Shown: one piece after another, positions 23,530 to 33,646 of the stretch | Position numbering within the stretch: the first letter of the stretch is position 1 | Layout: each line of letters starts with the position of its first letter | Assembly (NCBI RefSeq): GCF_037392515.1 | Contig: NW_027133906.1 | Span: 208,096 to 272,095 of the forward strand | From: Haliotis asinina | Lineage: Eukaryota > Mollusca > Gastropoda > Lepetellida > Haliotidae | Reading direction: 5' to 3' | DNA: 64,000 bases | The notes under the pieces: generated by a model | The model's input: only the letters and a program-made list of their open reading frames with translations | Databases searched by the model: none | What the model was told of the DNA's origin: nothing | Position numbers and translations under genes: made by a program

Positions 23530-24535
23530 GTAATAAGCAGAAAATTATATTCGTGCACATAACATACTACGTTTACGACACTTGTGCCTAAATATCGACA
23601 TTTCCCTCTCTCGCTCTCGGGAAATACCAACATTTCGTCACTCGTGTCGTAAACACAGATGTCTTGCGCACTCATATAATATCCTCTACGTATGTCAGAT
23701 CGAATATTTACAGACCGCCGTCATAAAGCAAAAAAGGGGTGTGGAGCGTTAAGAACCTATTCAAGAAATTATTTAACCACGACTTTGATTATAGTATTAA
23801 CATTTTAATCCGTATCAGTCAGAAAGTGGTTACAAAGCAATATTATTTTCAATGAGATGTTTCACACAGTAGGGGTGCAAGTTCCCAATTAAAACAGGAT
23901 AGGGGCTGTTTGAAGCCATGTTACATTTATCACAGACGTCGCACTCTGGCACAGCAAATATTGTCGCGGTCATCATCTTTTGTAAATGGAATGACTTTTA
24001 ATATTGGGAATGCCATCATTCAATTTTCATTCGCAAACGTAAGATTGAGGTCGGGTTAATTAACAGCTCACAAATGAAAAAAAAATCAAACCTCCGACTG
24101 GAATATTATGCAAAAGTTACATTAAAACATTTTTTCAGCTCGAGTTTATCTCAAGTGAGGATTTTCATTTCTTTGTCGGTGAATATAATACATGAACGAT
24201 GATTTGATGTGAATGCTTGTATGTAACGGACATGGGAGGCGATATTTTCCTCCGCTGGTCTAGAAGACAACGTACGCGTTGACAGTTAGGGCCCGGTCGC
24301 GTTGGAAGCGTCGAACTATTTTATCCGGAACTGGTAACCATGGAGACTGAAAACACACTCCGAATTGGGTTTAGTGAGGTAGCACACGGTGCCGAGAGCC
24401 ATGTCAAAGACCTGATTGAAGCCAATCATGAAGGAGTTGGTGTCTTTGTAGTGGCCGTTCTAGGTGAATGGGAATTTTAACAATTGTTCCTGCAAATCGG
24501 CGGGGTTAGTTTACGGGTTGGAGACTTTGTTTAAC
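23530..24535. other. Intergenic sequence, no gene seen
   Basis: A short SINE2-like piece may lie at 23,695-23,755 ('atatttacagaccgccgtca'). Nothing else is recognised. Confidence 0.4.
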
Positions 24536-24539
24536 TCCA

Positions 24540-24668
24540 CACTGATTTAACTCTGTGCCAGTAGCATCCTTTACTAAGGTTGACTTGAACTCCCATTATT
24601 TAGCATTGCACTAAGGTTACCTCAGTGACTTACGGTCACCTTAGTGCTATGTGAAAGCAGTCCCTTGG
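24540..24668. repeat. Foldback MITE-like element, family M3 (diverged)
   Basis: Contains 'cctttactaaggttgacttg' and 'aggttacctcagtgacttac'. It resembles 47,078-47,206. Confidence 0.5.
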
Positions 24669-24773
24669 TCTAGATTTTCGAAGCTGTTTTAGAAAGTCGT
24701 AAGTGTCTTACACTAACATTAACTTACCGCTTAACGTTAAGACAGCTTCGAAAATCTAATGCCTAGGGGTGGT
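24669..24773. repeat. Foldback MITE-like element, family M1
   Basis: About 105 bp. The end 'ctagattttcgaagctgt' is mirrored by 'acagcttcgaaaatcta', with 'gtcgtaagtgtcttacacta' inside. Too short to code for a transposase. Confidence 0.8.
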
Positions 24774-24774
24774 T

Positions 24775-24895
24775 TCACAACTCTCTCGTAGCACTACGAC
24801 TGTCCTAAGTCAATGTTACAGTATACGAAGTACGAATGCTACGTGAAAAGTTACGACATCTTAGGCTTACGAAAGCTTTGTGAAACGGGGTCTAG
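24775..24895. repeat. Foldback MITE-like element, family M2
   Basis: Ends 'ggtttcacaactctctcgta' and 'cttacgaaagctttgtgaaa' are near inverted repeats. The middle, 'gttacagtatacgaagtacg', matches the copy at 43,847-43,985. Confidence 0.8.
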
Positions 24896-25010
24896 GGCCT
24901 AGATTTTTGAAGCCCTCTTAGCGTTAAGATAGTCGTAAGTGCCATACTTTAACATTAACTCACGTCTGTCTTAGCGCTAAGAGAACTTCGAAAATCAAGG
25001 TCCTGGTCTA
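24896..25010. repeat. Foldback MITE-like element, family M1 (second copy)
   Basis: Ends 'cctagatttttgaagccctc' and 'agagaacttcgaaaatcaag' pair. The interior 'gtcgtaagtgccatacttta' matches the copy at 24,669. Confidence 0.8.
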
Positions 25011-26120
25011 CAACGTTTCTCAGCTAACACACACCGTTTTTGTGAGATTATTAACATCATGATACAACGTTGTCACAACGTTAGACGTCATTTTATAATA
25101 TTATTTCACAACGCCATAACAAATTACCGTAGCGAGACGTTATGCTTTGGGCTCCTTGCAACGTTATAGCGACGTTTCTTATAGCTTGCCAGCTTCAGCT
25201 TCAAAAACACAAGACAAAAACAATATAGAAATTGTTGAATAAACATTGAAGAGAATTTCTGCTTTGTTTCCTATATACTGTTCACTACCAGGATAACTAT
25301 TCAGCTATCAACGCTAAACAGAACGTGTGGTCAACGTAAACTACGTTACAGCGTAAATCGTAGGAGTCCACAGAATGACGTTGTAACAACGAAAACATAA
25401 CGCTATGACAATATGAAAATGTTTGCCAGGTTTACACTTTGGTTAAAGCCAAACAATCAAGGACACGTTCACAAGGCGACTGTAACGCTGAGACGTTCAT
25501 TGCTTCCATGCCTTGCTACAGTTCCTTCCATATCTCACGACAGTCCTAGCAACCATCGCTTTGTGAAACGGGATCCACTTGTTGACAGTCCTGTGAACAA
25601 GTGCTGGGCCCATAACGATATGTTTTGGGCAGTGCGATTGTTGCAGTTAGAAAGCCTGAAGTGTTGCAGGTTATGTTCGTTTACTGTTTAGGTAAATGCA
25701 AAAGCAATGATATGCTACTTTGGGCTGGGACGGGTAGTCCGGATATCAGGGACGGGTAGGTAATGTGTTGCATACGGGTATACGTCTCAATAATCGGACC
25801 CCTTATGATCATGTGACTAAGGGATTAAACAAATGCAATATGTTATTCTGTGTTTTGGGTGTTTGCCAATGGGAATGTAACAACGTGCATGAAATGTCTC
25901 AATCAGGACCTTTATCGGCTTTTATCCTAGAGCCATCTGTTGCTGTTCCCCGATCAAACTCTTTATCTACCAGATCACGTAGGCGATCGTTGTCAAACGA
26001 TAGCGTTAGTTGAATGTTGGTGTTAGACACAGGTTTGGCATTCGATGTCGGTAGAAACAGGTCATACATAGGGCTTAGGGAAGAGTTTAATGTCGATCGT
26101 AGACACAAATCTTACAGCTT
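25011..26120. other. Intergenic sequence, no gene seen
   Basis: A short M2-like end, 'cgctttgtgaaacgggatcc', lies at about 25,558-25,576. Open frames at 25,413-26,241 have no recognisable domain. Confidence 0.4.
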
Positions 26121-26124
26121 TATA

Positions 26125-26600
26125 CAATACAATGTTTTTCCCTCGATCATTGGATGTCCATCACAACGACACATAGTATTTTCAATCTCAACTCCCTGGG
26201 GATCATACAACTCTTGCAGCCTACCAGGCGCACCGAGTTAAGGTGGCTTTCCCATCCTTACGAGGTACCCATTCACAGCTGGGTGGACTGGGGCAGATAG
26301 TCACAGTACTTTGTCCATGTTAACTACACGTTGCTGTAACTGCAACTAGGTGTTTGCATGTATTCGTCTGGCCACCATCTGTTCATCTACCAACGGATTC
26401 GTGGGTTCTTTTAAGTGTACAGGGTTGTGTACTGTACACTAGGGGTTGTGACAACACTGAAAGAGTCTGCACATAAAGTTGACTCCAAGGTTCTTTACAC
26501 CCGGTCACAGCTGGGCTCGGTCCCGTCACCTCCACGCTCGCTGGATTAGTAGCCTGGGATCTTAGACAGCTCGCCCACCGCACCTTAGACACAGATCCTT
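26125..26600 (-). repeat. SINE3: long tRNA-headed element, minus copy
   Basis: This is the complement of 55,405-55,850. Shared words, as read here, are 'tccctcgatcattggatgt', 'tctcaactccctgggg', 'ggcgcaccgagtt', 'caacggattcgtgg', 'ttttaagtg', 'actctttcagtgt'-type sequence and 'acacccggtcacagctggg', with a tRNA-like head near 26,560-26,590. About 450 bp, long for a SINE. Confidence 0.75.
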
Positions 26601-26604
26601 GAGT

Positions 26605-27515
26605 TTACTGCAGGTCTAGACACACGTGTTTCATTTTAATGTCTGTCCAAGGCACAGACACAGAGTGTCGGTCTTAGATAAATACCTTATCATAATGTCG
26701 ACGATTAGCAACATCATAATGTATATTACACAATTTTCCAATATTGATCTTAGACACATGTCCTGCACGAACTAGGGCTCAACATGGCTCCAATTTCAAG
26801 ACGTTAAATGTCGGTTCCAAGACACGTTTGCTACAGTTTAATGTCGGCCCTAAACGTTCAAGAGTTTAATGTCTTTCCTGTACATGGTTGCTCGAGGTTG
26901 CTTGATGTTTAGTGTCGATTTCAGACATCGGTTCTGGACGAGCAATGTCGACTTCAGACTTGTCTCTAGGCAGTTAATGTCGGTCCTGGACACAGGTAAA
27001 ATGTCGGTCCTAGAAACAAGTCTTAGACGGTTAATGTCGGTCCTGGACACAGGCTAAAAGTCGGTCCTAGAAACAAGTCTTAGACGGTAAATGTCGGTCC
27101 TAGACGTTAAATGTCGGTCCTAGAAAAAAGTCTTAGACGGTAGATGTCGGTCCTAGACGTTAAATGTCTGTCCTAGACACATTCCGTAGACGTTAACTGT
27201 CGGCCCTAAAACAGGTCCTGAACGTTAAATGTCGGTCCAAGACACAGGCCCTATACGTTAAGTACTGGTCATCAACAAAGGTCCCGGGCTTTAAATGTCG
27301 GCCCTAGACACAGGTCTTAGAAATTTAATGTCGATCTGAGACACAGGTGCTATGAATTCCATGTCAACGACAGACACAGGACCTAGGCGTTTAATTTCGG
27401 CCCTAGACACAGGTCTTGACGTTACATGTTGGTCTGGGACACAAGTCCTAGACGTCAAATGTCGGTCTAATACACAGGTCCGAGACGTCAAATGTAGGTC
27501 CTAGACACAGGTCCC
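26605..27515. repeat. Decayed ~30-bp minisatellite
   Basis: More than 25 diverged copies of a unit like 'atgtcggtcctagacacagg' plus 'tcttagacgttaa'. Spacing varies from 24 to 36 bp. It begins next to the head of the SINE3 copy. Confidence 0.9.
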
Positions 27516-27519
27516 ATGC

Positions 27520-28485
27520 GTTTTCAAGCCCTGTGAAAAGTATAGGCATGCTGACAGCCCAAGAATGGCAATCATATTGAATCTGGGATTCAAAACAGCA
27601 TCGAAAAGGACTCAGCACAAAAAGAACAGAGCTCTGCCTCTATGGAGCTTCAAAAAGTCGATATCAATTTACATGTTCGTTGGTGTTCAGCTATGCAGCC
27701 GAGCCATACAGTAACGTCAAGCGGATATTCGAGAAACTTAAACGAATGGGCTAAATGTCATTTCAAATACACCCCTTATGGCTGAGATATTGCCGATGTG
27801 ACGTTAAATAATAACTCACTCACTGACTCAAATACACCCGTCTTATCTCCCTGAAACCGTCAATCCCTTTTACTGAAATGCCGTTTCTTATTCCAGTTCT
27901 TGATAAGGTTTCAAATAGGCCACACAACTCCGGACAAGTTACTTCATGACACATATTTTGGAACTCAGTCTTGACAGCATAAAGATAAGCATGCAGTGTT
28001 TCACTCTTGTAACTTCCGCATAGGACATGACTCACGCACGGGGTAGGGGGGATGTGTGTCCGCACACTGCCGAGAAGTCGCTAAGTCGGTGGCAGTTCCA
28101 CTGACACGACTTGTTTGACAAATGACTTGCATAGCAACAGTGATGGTGATGATCATCATGAAATGAATGTATGAATGAATCGATGTTAAAATACCCATTG
28201 ATTTTGGTTAGGACTGCCCTTCGTATTGGGAAGCAAAAAAAAATAATAAATAAATAAAAATATCACCTGTATATCGCTCCGCGACCTGAGAAGGGGTACA
28301 GTGTAAAGCAAAGCAAAGTTAAGTCATTGCAATTAACTATACCAAAGAACAAACAGGTTAAGGTATGGTAGTATAAACACTTTGGTTTGAATATATTGCA
28401 ATGAAAGAAATGTCCATCAAAGAATTGACTGATTATTACCATCAGAATGGGATACTTTTTTCAAATTCTAGATTTGATGCATATT
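27520..28485. other. Intergenic sequence, one SINE tail
   Basis: 27,777-27,832 reads 'atggctgagatattgccgat', 'gtgacgttaaataataactc' and 'actcactgactc', a SINE 3' tail. No gene is seen. Confidence 0.45.
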
Positions 28486-28489
28486 ATGT

Positions 28490-28700
28490 CATACAGATCC
28501 TTTCAAACAATAATCGGATGGTCAGGCCCATTATCCTGCTTGACACGTGCCCGTGTTCGATGCTCATGTTGTTGATCACTAGATTGTCTGAGGCAGCCTA
28601 GGGTATTTACAGGCCGTCACCATATAGGTCTAATATTGCTAGGTGTGTAGATAACTAAACTGACCAAACTTAAACTCACACACTCACATTAAGACAATAT
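28490..28700 (+). repeat. SINE2 fragment
   Basis: Contains 'gatgctcatgttgttgatca', 'tatttacaggccgtcaccat' and an altered tail 'actcacacactcac'. Confidence 0.7.
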
Positions 28701-28715
28701 TGTTTTCAAGTGAAT

Positions 28716-28857
28716 GAATGAGTTTAGGCAACAGAGAGCTCCAGTGTTCGAGATCCCTCATGTGTACATTATGTGCAACACATGTCTGATGTCCCCACCG
28801 TGGGATATTGCTAAAAGCGGCGCAAAACCATCCACACTCACTCACTCACTCGCTGAA
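28716..28857 (+). repeat. SINE1 copy, head diverged
   Basis: Ends 'gggatattgctaaaagcggc', 'gcaaaaccatccacactcac', 'tcactcactcgc'. The tRNA-like head is barely recognisable. Confidence 0.7.
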
Positions 28858-28859
28858 TT

Positions 28860-29255
28860 GTGAATTTCTGACATTTCATCTTTTCATGGTTTCAGACAGC
28901 CTTTCTGAGCAACATTTACTGGATTTATTAAAATTTCAAAACAAGACTCGATTTCAAGAACAGAATTTACTATAATGTCAGATGCATGAAAACATGCATG
29001 CATGTGCCTAAGCATGCACTATAGGCATAATATAAGTTTCCCTCATGCATTTGTTATTTACAGCTAACTGGAATCCTGCTGGAAGGCAGTATTCGCCTCT
29101 CAACTGTCGCCAACAGCCTTTTATTTCCCTATCATTCCATCAGAGGGCTGCTTCTCCACTGTCTTATGTATAGGGAGTTGTACGTGCTATCCGTATTTGA
29201 CTCACCACGGAAATCACGGGTTTCTATACCTGTGACGTATGGCAGTTTGAATTCA
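28860..29255. other. Intergenic sequence, no gene seen
   Basis: No recognisable feature. Confidence 0.4.
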
Positions 29256-29257
29256 CA

Positions 29258-29783
29258 TTCAACTGTCATCCGTCAGCCATCACGTGTACATGGCTGACAC
29301 AACATCTTACTAATGTTGTATGGATTCACAGGTGGGCACCCTCTCTACATATTCTTTCTCTGTTTCTTAGTGCTAAATATCTAGCTGTTACCAGTTACGT
29401 TCAGTTAAGTTAGTAAACATATTGTTACTGATCGCGCATGAAGTAAACATTATCTATCGCGTATCTCTTACTAACTTAAGCACTAACGCGTAAGACAGTG
29501 TGTGAAAGCATAATTATAACCAACTTTGTAAATCTTTTATTATCCACACCAGCTAGGTATATTTTTAGCGATAATATGATGCATCACCACTATATGACTT
29601 ATCAGGTTATTAATCACCATTATTCAATTGTTATCATCATTATAACTGAAGCACACTGTGCCATGGCATTATCACTTAAACGATTACTATGCCTGATAAA
29701 TACATTCAGTTGTCATTCGTCAGCAATCACGTATACCTGGCTGACACAACGTTTTACTAATTTTGTATAAATTCATAGGCAAT
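29258..29783. repeat. Local duplicate pair flanking an inverted repeat
   Basis: About 77 bp at 29,258-29,335 ('gtcatccgtcagccatcacg ... ggctgacacaac ... tactaatgttgta') is repeated at 29,707-29,783. Between them a 12-bp perfect inverted repeat, TTAAGTTAGTAA/TTACTAACTTAA, lies at about 29,404-29,482. Confidence 0.7.
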
Positions 29784-29789
29784 AAACGA

Positions 29790-30635
29790 GATGTTTTAAA
29801 CCAACGAGGAGCTCCGTCCGTTATTTTGTCTACTTGGCAACAGTGAGGCCTGAACCCGTGACACAACAATAATATTCCGTCTTGGAAGAAATAGCTTTAC
29901 AGATAATCAAGTGATCTTCCGCTATCACAAAGGTATATGTGTCACTTATGGCATAATTAACAATGAAACGGTTCCATCGTTTTGGCTTCAACTTTTACCT
30001 CCGCCGTGATATTGCTGGAATATTGCTAAAAGTGGCGTAAAATTAAACTCACTCACTCACTCAAACTTTACCGCTCCCTACATGAGTCTTATTCGGCGTC
30101 AGATGTAACACCAGTCGTGCAACACGACACAAAGCAGTTTTTGGACATACTCGTCTTCGGTCAAAAGAAGCAACGTAAAATCTCCCCGAGTACTAATCAG
30201 TACACGTTTCACAAAGCCAAATTTTCCCATAGACTTCCAGAGTAGCGTTATAATTGTTCTAAAACATCTAGGTTATTCTTAACAGCTAACAGCCATTCAA
30301 TGTTTATGTGTACACATTATAGTCTTAAAGCCACTAAAAACAAAATTGGCCTTGGTTAACCACTTCCCTTTCCGATTACAGGAAGTTGAACATACAACCG
30401 CAGTTCTGTACAAAATGTCACCTTTCAGCATGAGCCATTGTAATAAAAAGACAGCTGTAAATATTGAAGCATGGTTTAAATTACTGGATAGGCGTACATT
30501 TAAAAAACGCAACAATCTGATACAAAATCAGCCAATCACAACTGTCATTGATTCAGTCGAAGCTGAAAGCTGTATGCGGAAGTGTTTGTTACACGAAAGT
30601 ATATTATTTAACCTACTATATAACCTGCGCTGTAC
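29790..30635. other. Intergenic sequence with one SINE tail
   Basis: 30,000-30,064 is an isolated SINE tail ('gtgatattgctggaatattg', then 'gtaaaattaaactcactcac'). A 108-codon frame at 30,346-30,672 has no recognisable domain. Confidence 0.45.
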
Positions 30636-30778
30636 GATCTGTGAAGATCCGGGATACAATGATCCTCAGTGAGTGAGTGAGTGAGTTTAGTTTGCCGCCG
30701 CACTTGTTCCAGCTGTATGGAGCGGTCTGTAAGTTATTGAGTCTGGACCACGCAATCCAGTGATCAGCAGTATGGTAG
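30636..30778 (-). repeat. SINE2 head joined to an inverted SINE2 fragment
   Basis: 30,638-30,668 reads as a plus-strand SINE2 head ('gtgaagatccgggatacaat'). It passes straight into 'gagtgagtgagtgagtttag', the complement of a SINE tail, and the complement of the SINE2 3' half, so it is a chimaeric copy. Confidence 0.65.
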
Positions 30779-30902
30779 TCGTAACTCCCATAACACTGAC
30801 TTACGACTGTCGTAGTGCTACGGCAACCGGGTACCCACTCATTACTCCACACTGATGTCGGATACCATACCAAGACACATCTGCATTGGATGGTGGGCCA
30901 TT

Positions 30903-31010
30903 GCAGGGGCGGTGGGATAGTCTAGAGGGTAGCACGTTCACTCGTCACACTGATGACCCGGATTCGATACATGCACATTAGTGAAGACCATTTTGGTGTC
31001 CCCACTCCAT
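30903..31010 (+). repeat. SINE1 head fragment
   Basis: 'gcggtgggatagtctagagg' then 'gttcactcgtcacactgatg' and 'cccggattcgatac' match the SINE1 head. Confidence 0.65.
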
Positions 31011-31793
31011 CTCCAAACTTCTTCATTCATTCTACCTTCCCAAAGTTGTAATTCAGCACTAGCTCATCCTACCGGGTACCCAGTCGACGCAGGATCTTTC
31101 GTTGTTATCCTAGCGGAGAAAGGCCTGGTGTTATTACAACAGGTCAGCGATTACATTCTACAAACGTTCACGGAAGAAAAGATTGTCCGAACGACTTCGT
31201 TATTTGAGTCAACGTCATACTTAAGACATACGTAAGAATGTCCGCGACGCTCAGCAACAGAGCACTAATTAGCAGGTCGGTAAAGCCCTTCATTTGTAAA
31301 ATGACACAATAAACACGTACAGCTGTTTCGTAAATATGAGTTGGTGCCGGCTACTTATCTCTAGGTTGTTATCTCAGTCAAGTGACGAATGACAGTCGTG
31401 TTGTCTCATTCAAAACTAGATAAACATTCTGTTACACACGCGTGATGGCACAAAGGAAACTGTCCAAGTTACTACTGTAGACGTTGTGCCTCATCCACAC
31501 ATTCATGCCATCATATTATTATTTCAAGAGATTGTGGAAAGGGTTGTGTTACTTCCGGGCAGAGAAAAAGAAAAAAACATCGTGAGTGGTAGTTTGAGAA
31601 ATTGTGACGTCATTACAGCTCCAACGACGGAGGTCGGGGTTGGGCCAGATACTTCAGTGATTGACATCTTGAGTATCGATCTGCACATTTGGAATACAAT
31701 AACGTGTGTCAGCCATGTCAGAGGACCACGCCATCCATGCATGAGTTTTTACGTGGGTTAAGTAAAAGTAATACATGTTTTAGAGCAATATCA
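31011..31793. other. Intergenic sequence, no gene seen
   Basis: Overlapping short frames on both strands at 31,486-31,761 cancel each other out as evidence. No gene. Confidence 0.4.
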
Positions 31794-31794
31794 C

Positions 31795-32190
31795 GTGAGT
31801 GAGTGAGGTTAGTTTTACGCCGCATATAGCAATATTGTAGCTAGATGACGGCGGTCTGGAAATAATCGAGTCTGGACCAGACAATCCACTGATCAACAAC
31901 ATGAGCATCGATCTCCGCAAATGAGAACTGATGACATGTGTCAACCATGCCAGTAAGGCTGACCACCCGATCCCGTTTGTCGTCTCTTACGATAAGCATA
32001 GTCGCCTTTTATGGCAAGCATGGGTTGCTGAAGGCCTGTTCTACCCCGGGCCTTCACGGGTCAGCAATATCACGACGGGGGACACCAGAAATGGCATCCA
32101 CATACAATGCTCATGTGGGAAATCAAACCCGGATCTTCGGCGTTGCGAGCGAACGTATTAACCACTAGGCTACACTTGGCCGGCCCTGAG
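31795..32190 (-). repeat. Composite SINE1-SINE2 element
   Basis: Read on the minus strand, a SINE1 starts at 32,190 (A-box near 32,165, B-box near 32,127) and runs to 'gatattgctg' near 32,065. A complete SINE2 head, 'cccgtgaaggcccggggtag', then begins and continues to the shared tail at 31,795. Either SINE2 inserted in the SINE1 tail or the two were copied as a dimer. Confidence 0.8.
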
Positions 32191-32465
32191 ATGGTCGAGC
32201 ATCTAGATGGAGTGAACTGATACAGTTTCGACTTGGTGTGGGACGGCTTGGGGCAGGTGACGCAACACCCAGCTAAATAAGCATCCAATCAAATCATGTG
32301 ATGTTTTCAGTTACCAATGACCGTTAAACATTCTTATTCTCCTCCTGCCAACAGCTATTAAAACATAACAGTGGATGACAAACACAGAAATAATTTATTC
32401 AGACAGACATTCATGCTCGGACTAACAGACTAACAAGTACAGGCACTAGCGTAATGTAACTTTGA

Positions 32466-32612
32466 ATGAGTGAGTGAGTTTAGTTTCACGCCGCTTTTAG
32501 CAACATCACGGCAGGGGACACCAGACATGGGATTCACACACTGGACACGCGTGGGAATCAAACCCGTTCCCCAACGTGACATGCGAACGCATTAAGGCGA
32601 CCCCACCGTCCC
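32466..32612 (-). repeat. SINE1 copy
   Basis: Tail complement 'gagtgagtgagtttagtttc', then 'caccagacatgggattcac', 'ggaatcaaacccg' and a decayed A-box complement. Confidence 0.85.
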
Positions 32613-33421
32613 AACTTGCCTAATACGAAGCCTGCACTTTATGAACAGAAACGAATTATGTTCCTTCAAATTCGCGTGTTTCTTTAATACGGGGACATAA
32701 ATATTCCAACACTAAACCTCTGGATTCAAAAGGTTCCGTAATGAGAGTAACGAATATACCAGTTATAATGTAATGTGATATTTTGGATTTTGGTTTTGTT
32801 TTCGAACAACAATCTGTTTATTTTCCAATTTCGTTTTTATCTGAATTTGTATGTTGTCTTAAATGTATTCATGAAAATAAATATTGTTATAGTGCACTTC
32901 AAAGTGACTGCAAATCGTATTCTTACTACCAAATATCACTTTCCAGGGAGTTGTATATAAATTTAATTCACATCAAAACGTTTATAGTAGTGTTGAAACT
33001 GGAAGGTTTAGAAACGACAGATAATGTTAACAATGCGATGGACATATTGCGGATGGATACCATTTTCTGCACATGTGTTCCAGCTCAGTTCAGCTTGACC
33101 TTTTACCAACAATCTATTGTACCAATCCAAGTAAAGCCAAATTCAAACTCCTCATGTCATCATCAGACTGTGAATTTATCAATAATTTAGACAGCAATAT
33201 TTAGTATGCAATGTATCAAAGATAAAGTATTAGTTGTACCGTATACACCATGTTTTGCCATGTCCAATCTAACCTATGCAGTTATGGGCCTTTGGTCCAC
33301 ACTTCAAATAAATGGCACGGCAAATCTCACATATTCATTCATTCATTCATTCATTCGTTCGTTCGTTCGTTCACTCAATCACACCATTAACATTGCATTA
33401 AGGCAAGTGTTCATGGTGTGT
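32613..33421 (-). other. Region downstream of gene A; possible 3' UTR
   Basis: This follows the gene A stop. The only good AATAAA on the minus strand that I noticed is near 32,816-32,823 (plus 'gtttattt'), so the 3' UTR could run about 600 bp. A (ATTC)n/(GTTC)n microsatellite lies at 33,340-33,378. No other gene is seen. Confidence 0.35.
33340..33378. repeat. (ATTC)n-(GTTC)n microsatellite
   Basis: 'attcattcattcattcattc' followed by 'gttcgttcgttcgttc'. Confidence 0.95.
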
Positions 33422-33646
33422 TTAGAAGACGGTGTAGGCGGTGGCTACTTGTACTCCGGACGTGTGAGCCTCATCATACTGCTTGATGTTGAAGTGGTAG
33501 CCGTTGAGGGTGTAGGAACAAGACATGTTCGGTCTGGTCAGTATACAGATTGTGGCCAGGGCCATATCGAACACTGGACTGGATCCCACGATGAATGAGT
33601 CAATCTTCTTGAAGTGACCGTTCCAGATGAAGGAGAACTCTACCAT
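33422..33646 (-). CDS. ENDOU: Gene A exon 6 (EndoU C-terminal lobe)
   Basis: Starts after acceptor 'cctcagccacag' in phase 0 and ends at a stop. It encodes residues 276-349: MVEFSFIWNGHFKK carries the catalytic Lys288, followed by GSSPVFDMALATICILTRP, typical of the EndoU core, and a C-terminal VATAYTVF. Confidence 0.93.
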   Translation of the reverse strand: MVEFSFIWNGHFKKIDSFIVGSSPVFDMALATICILTRPNMSCSYTLNGYHFNIKQYDEAHTSGVQVATAYTVF

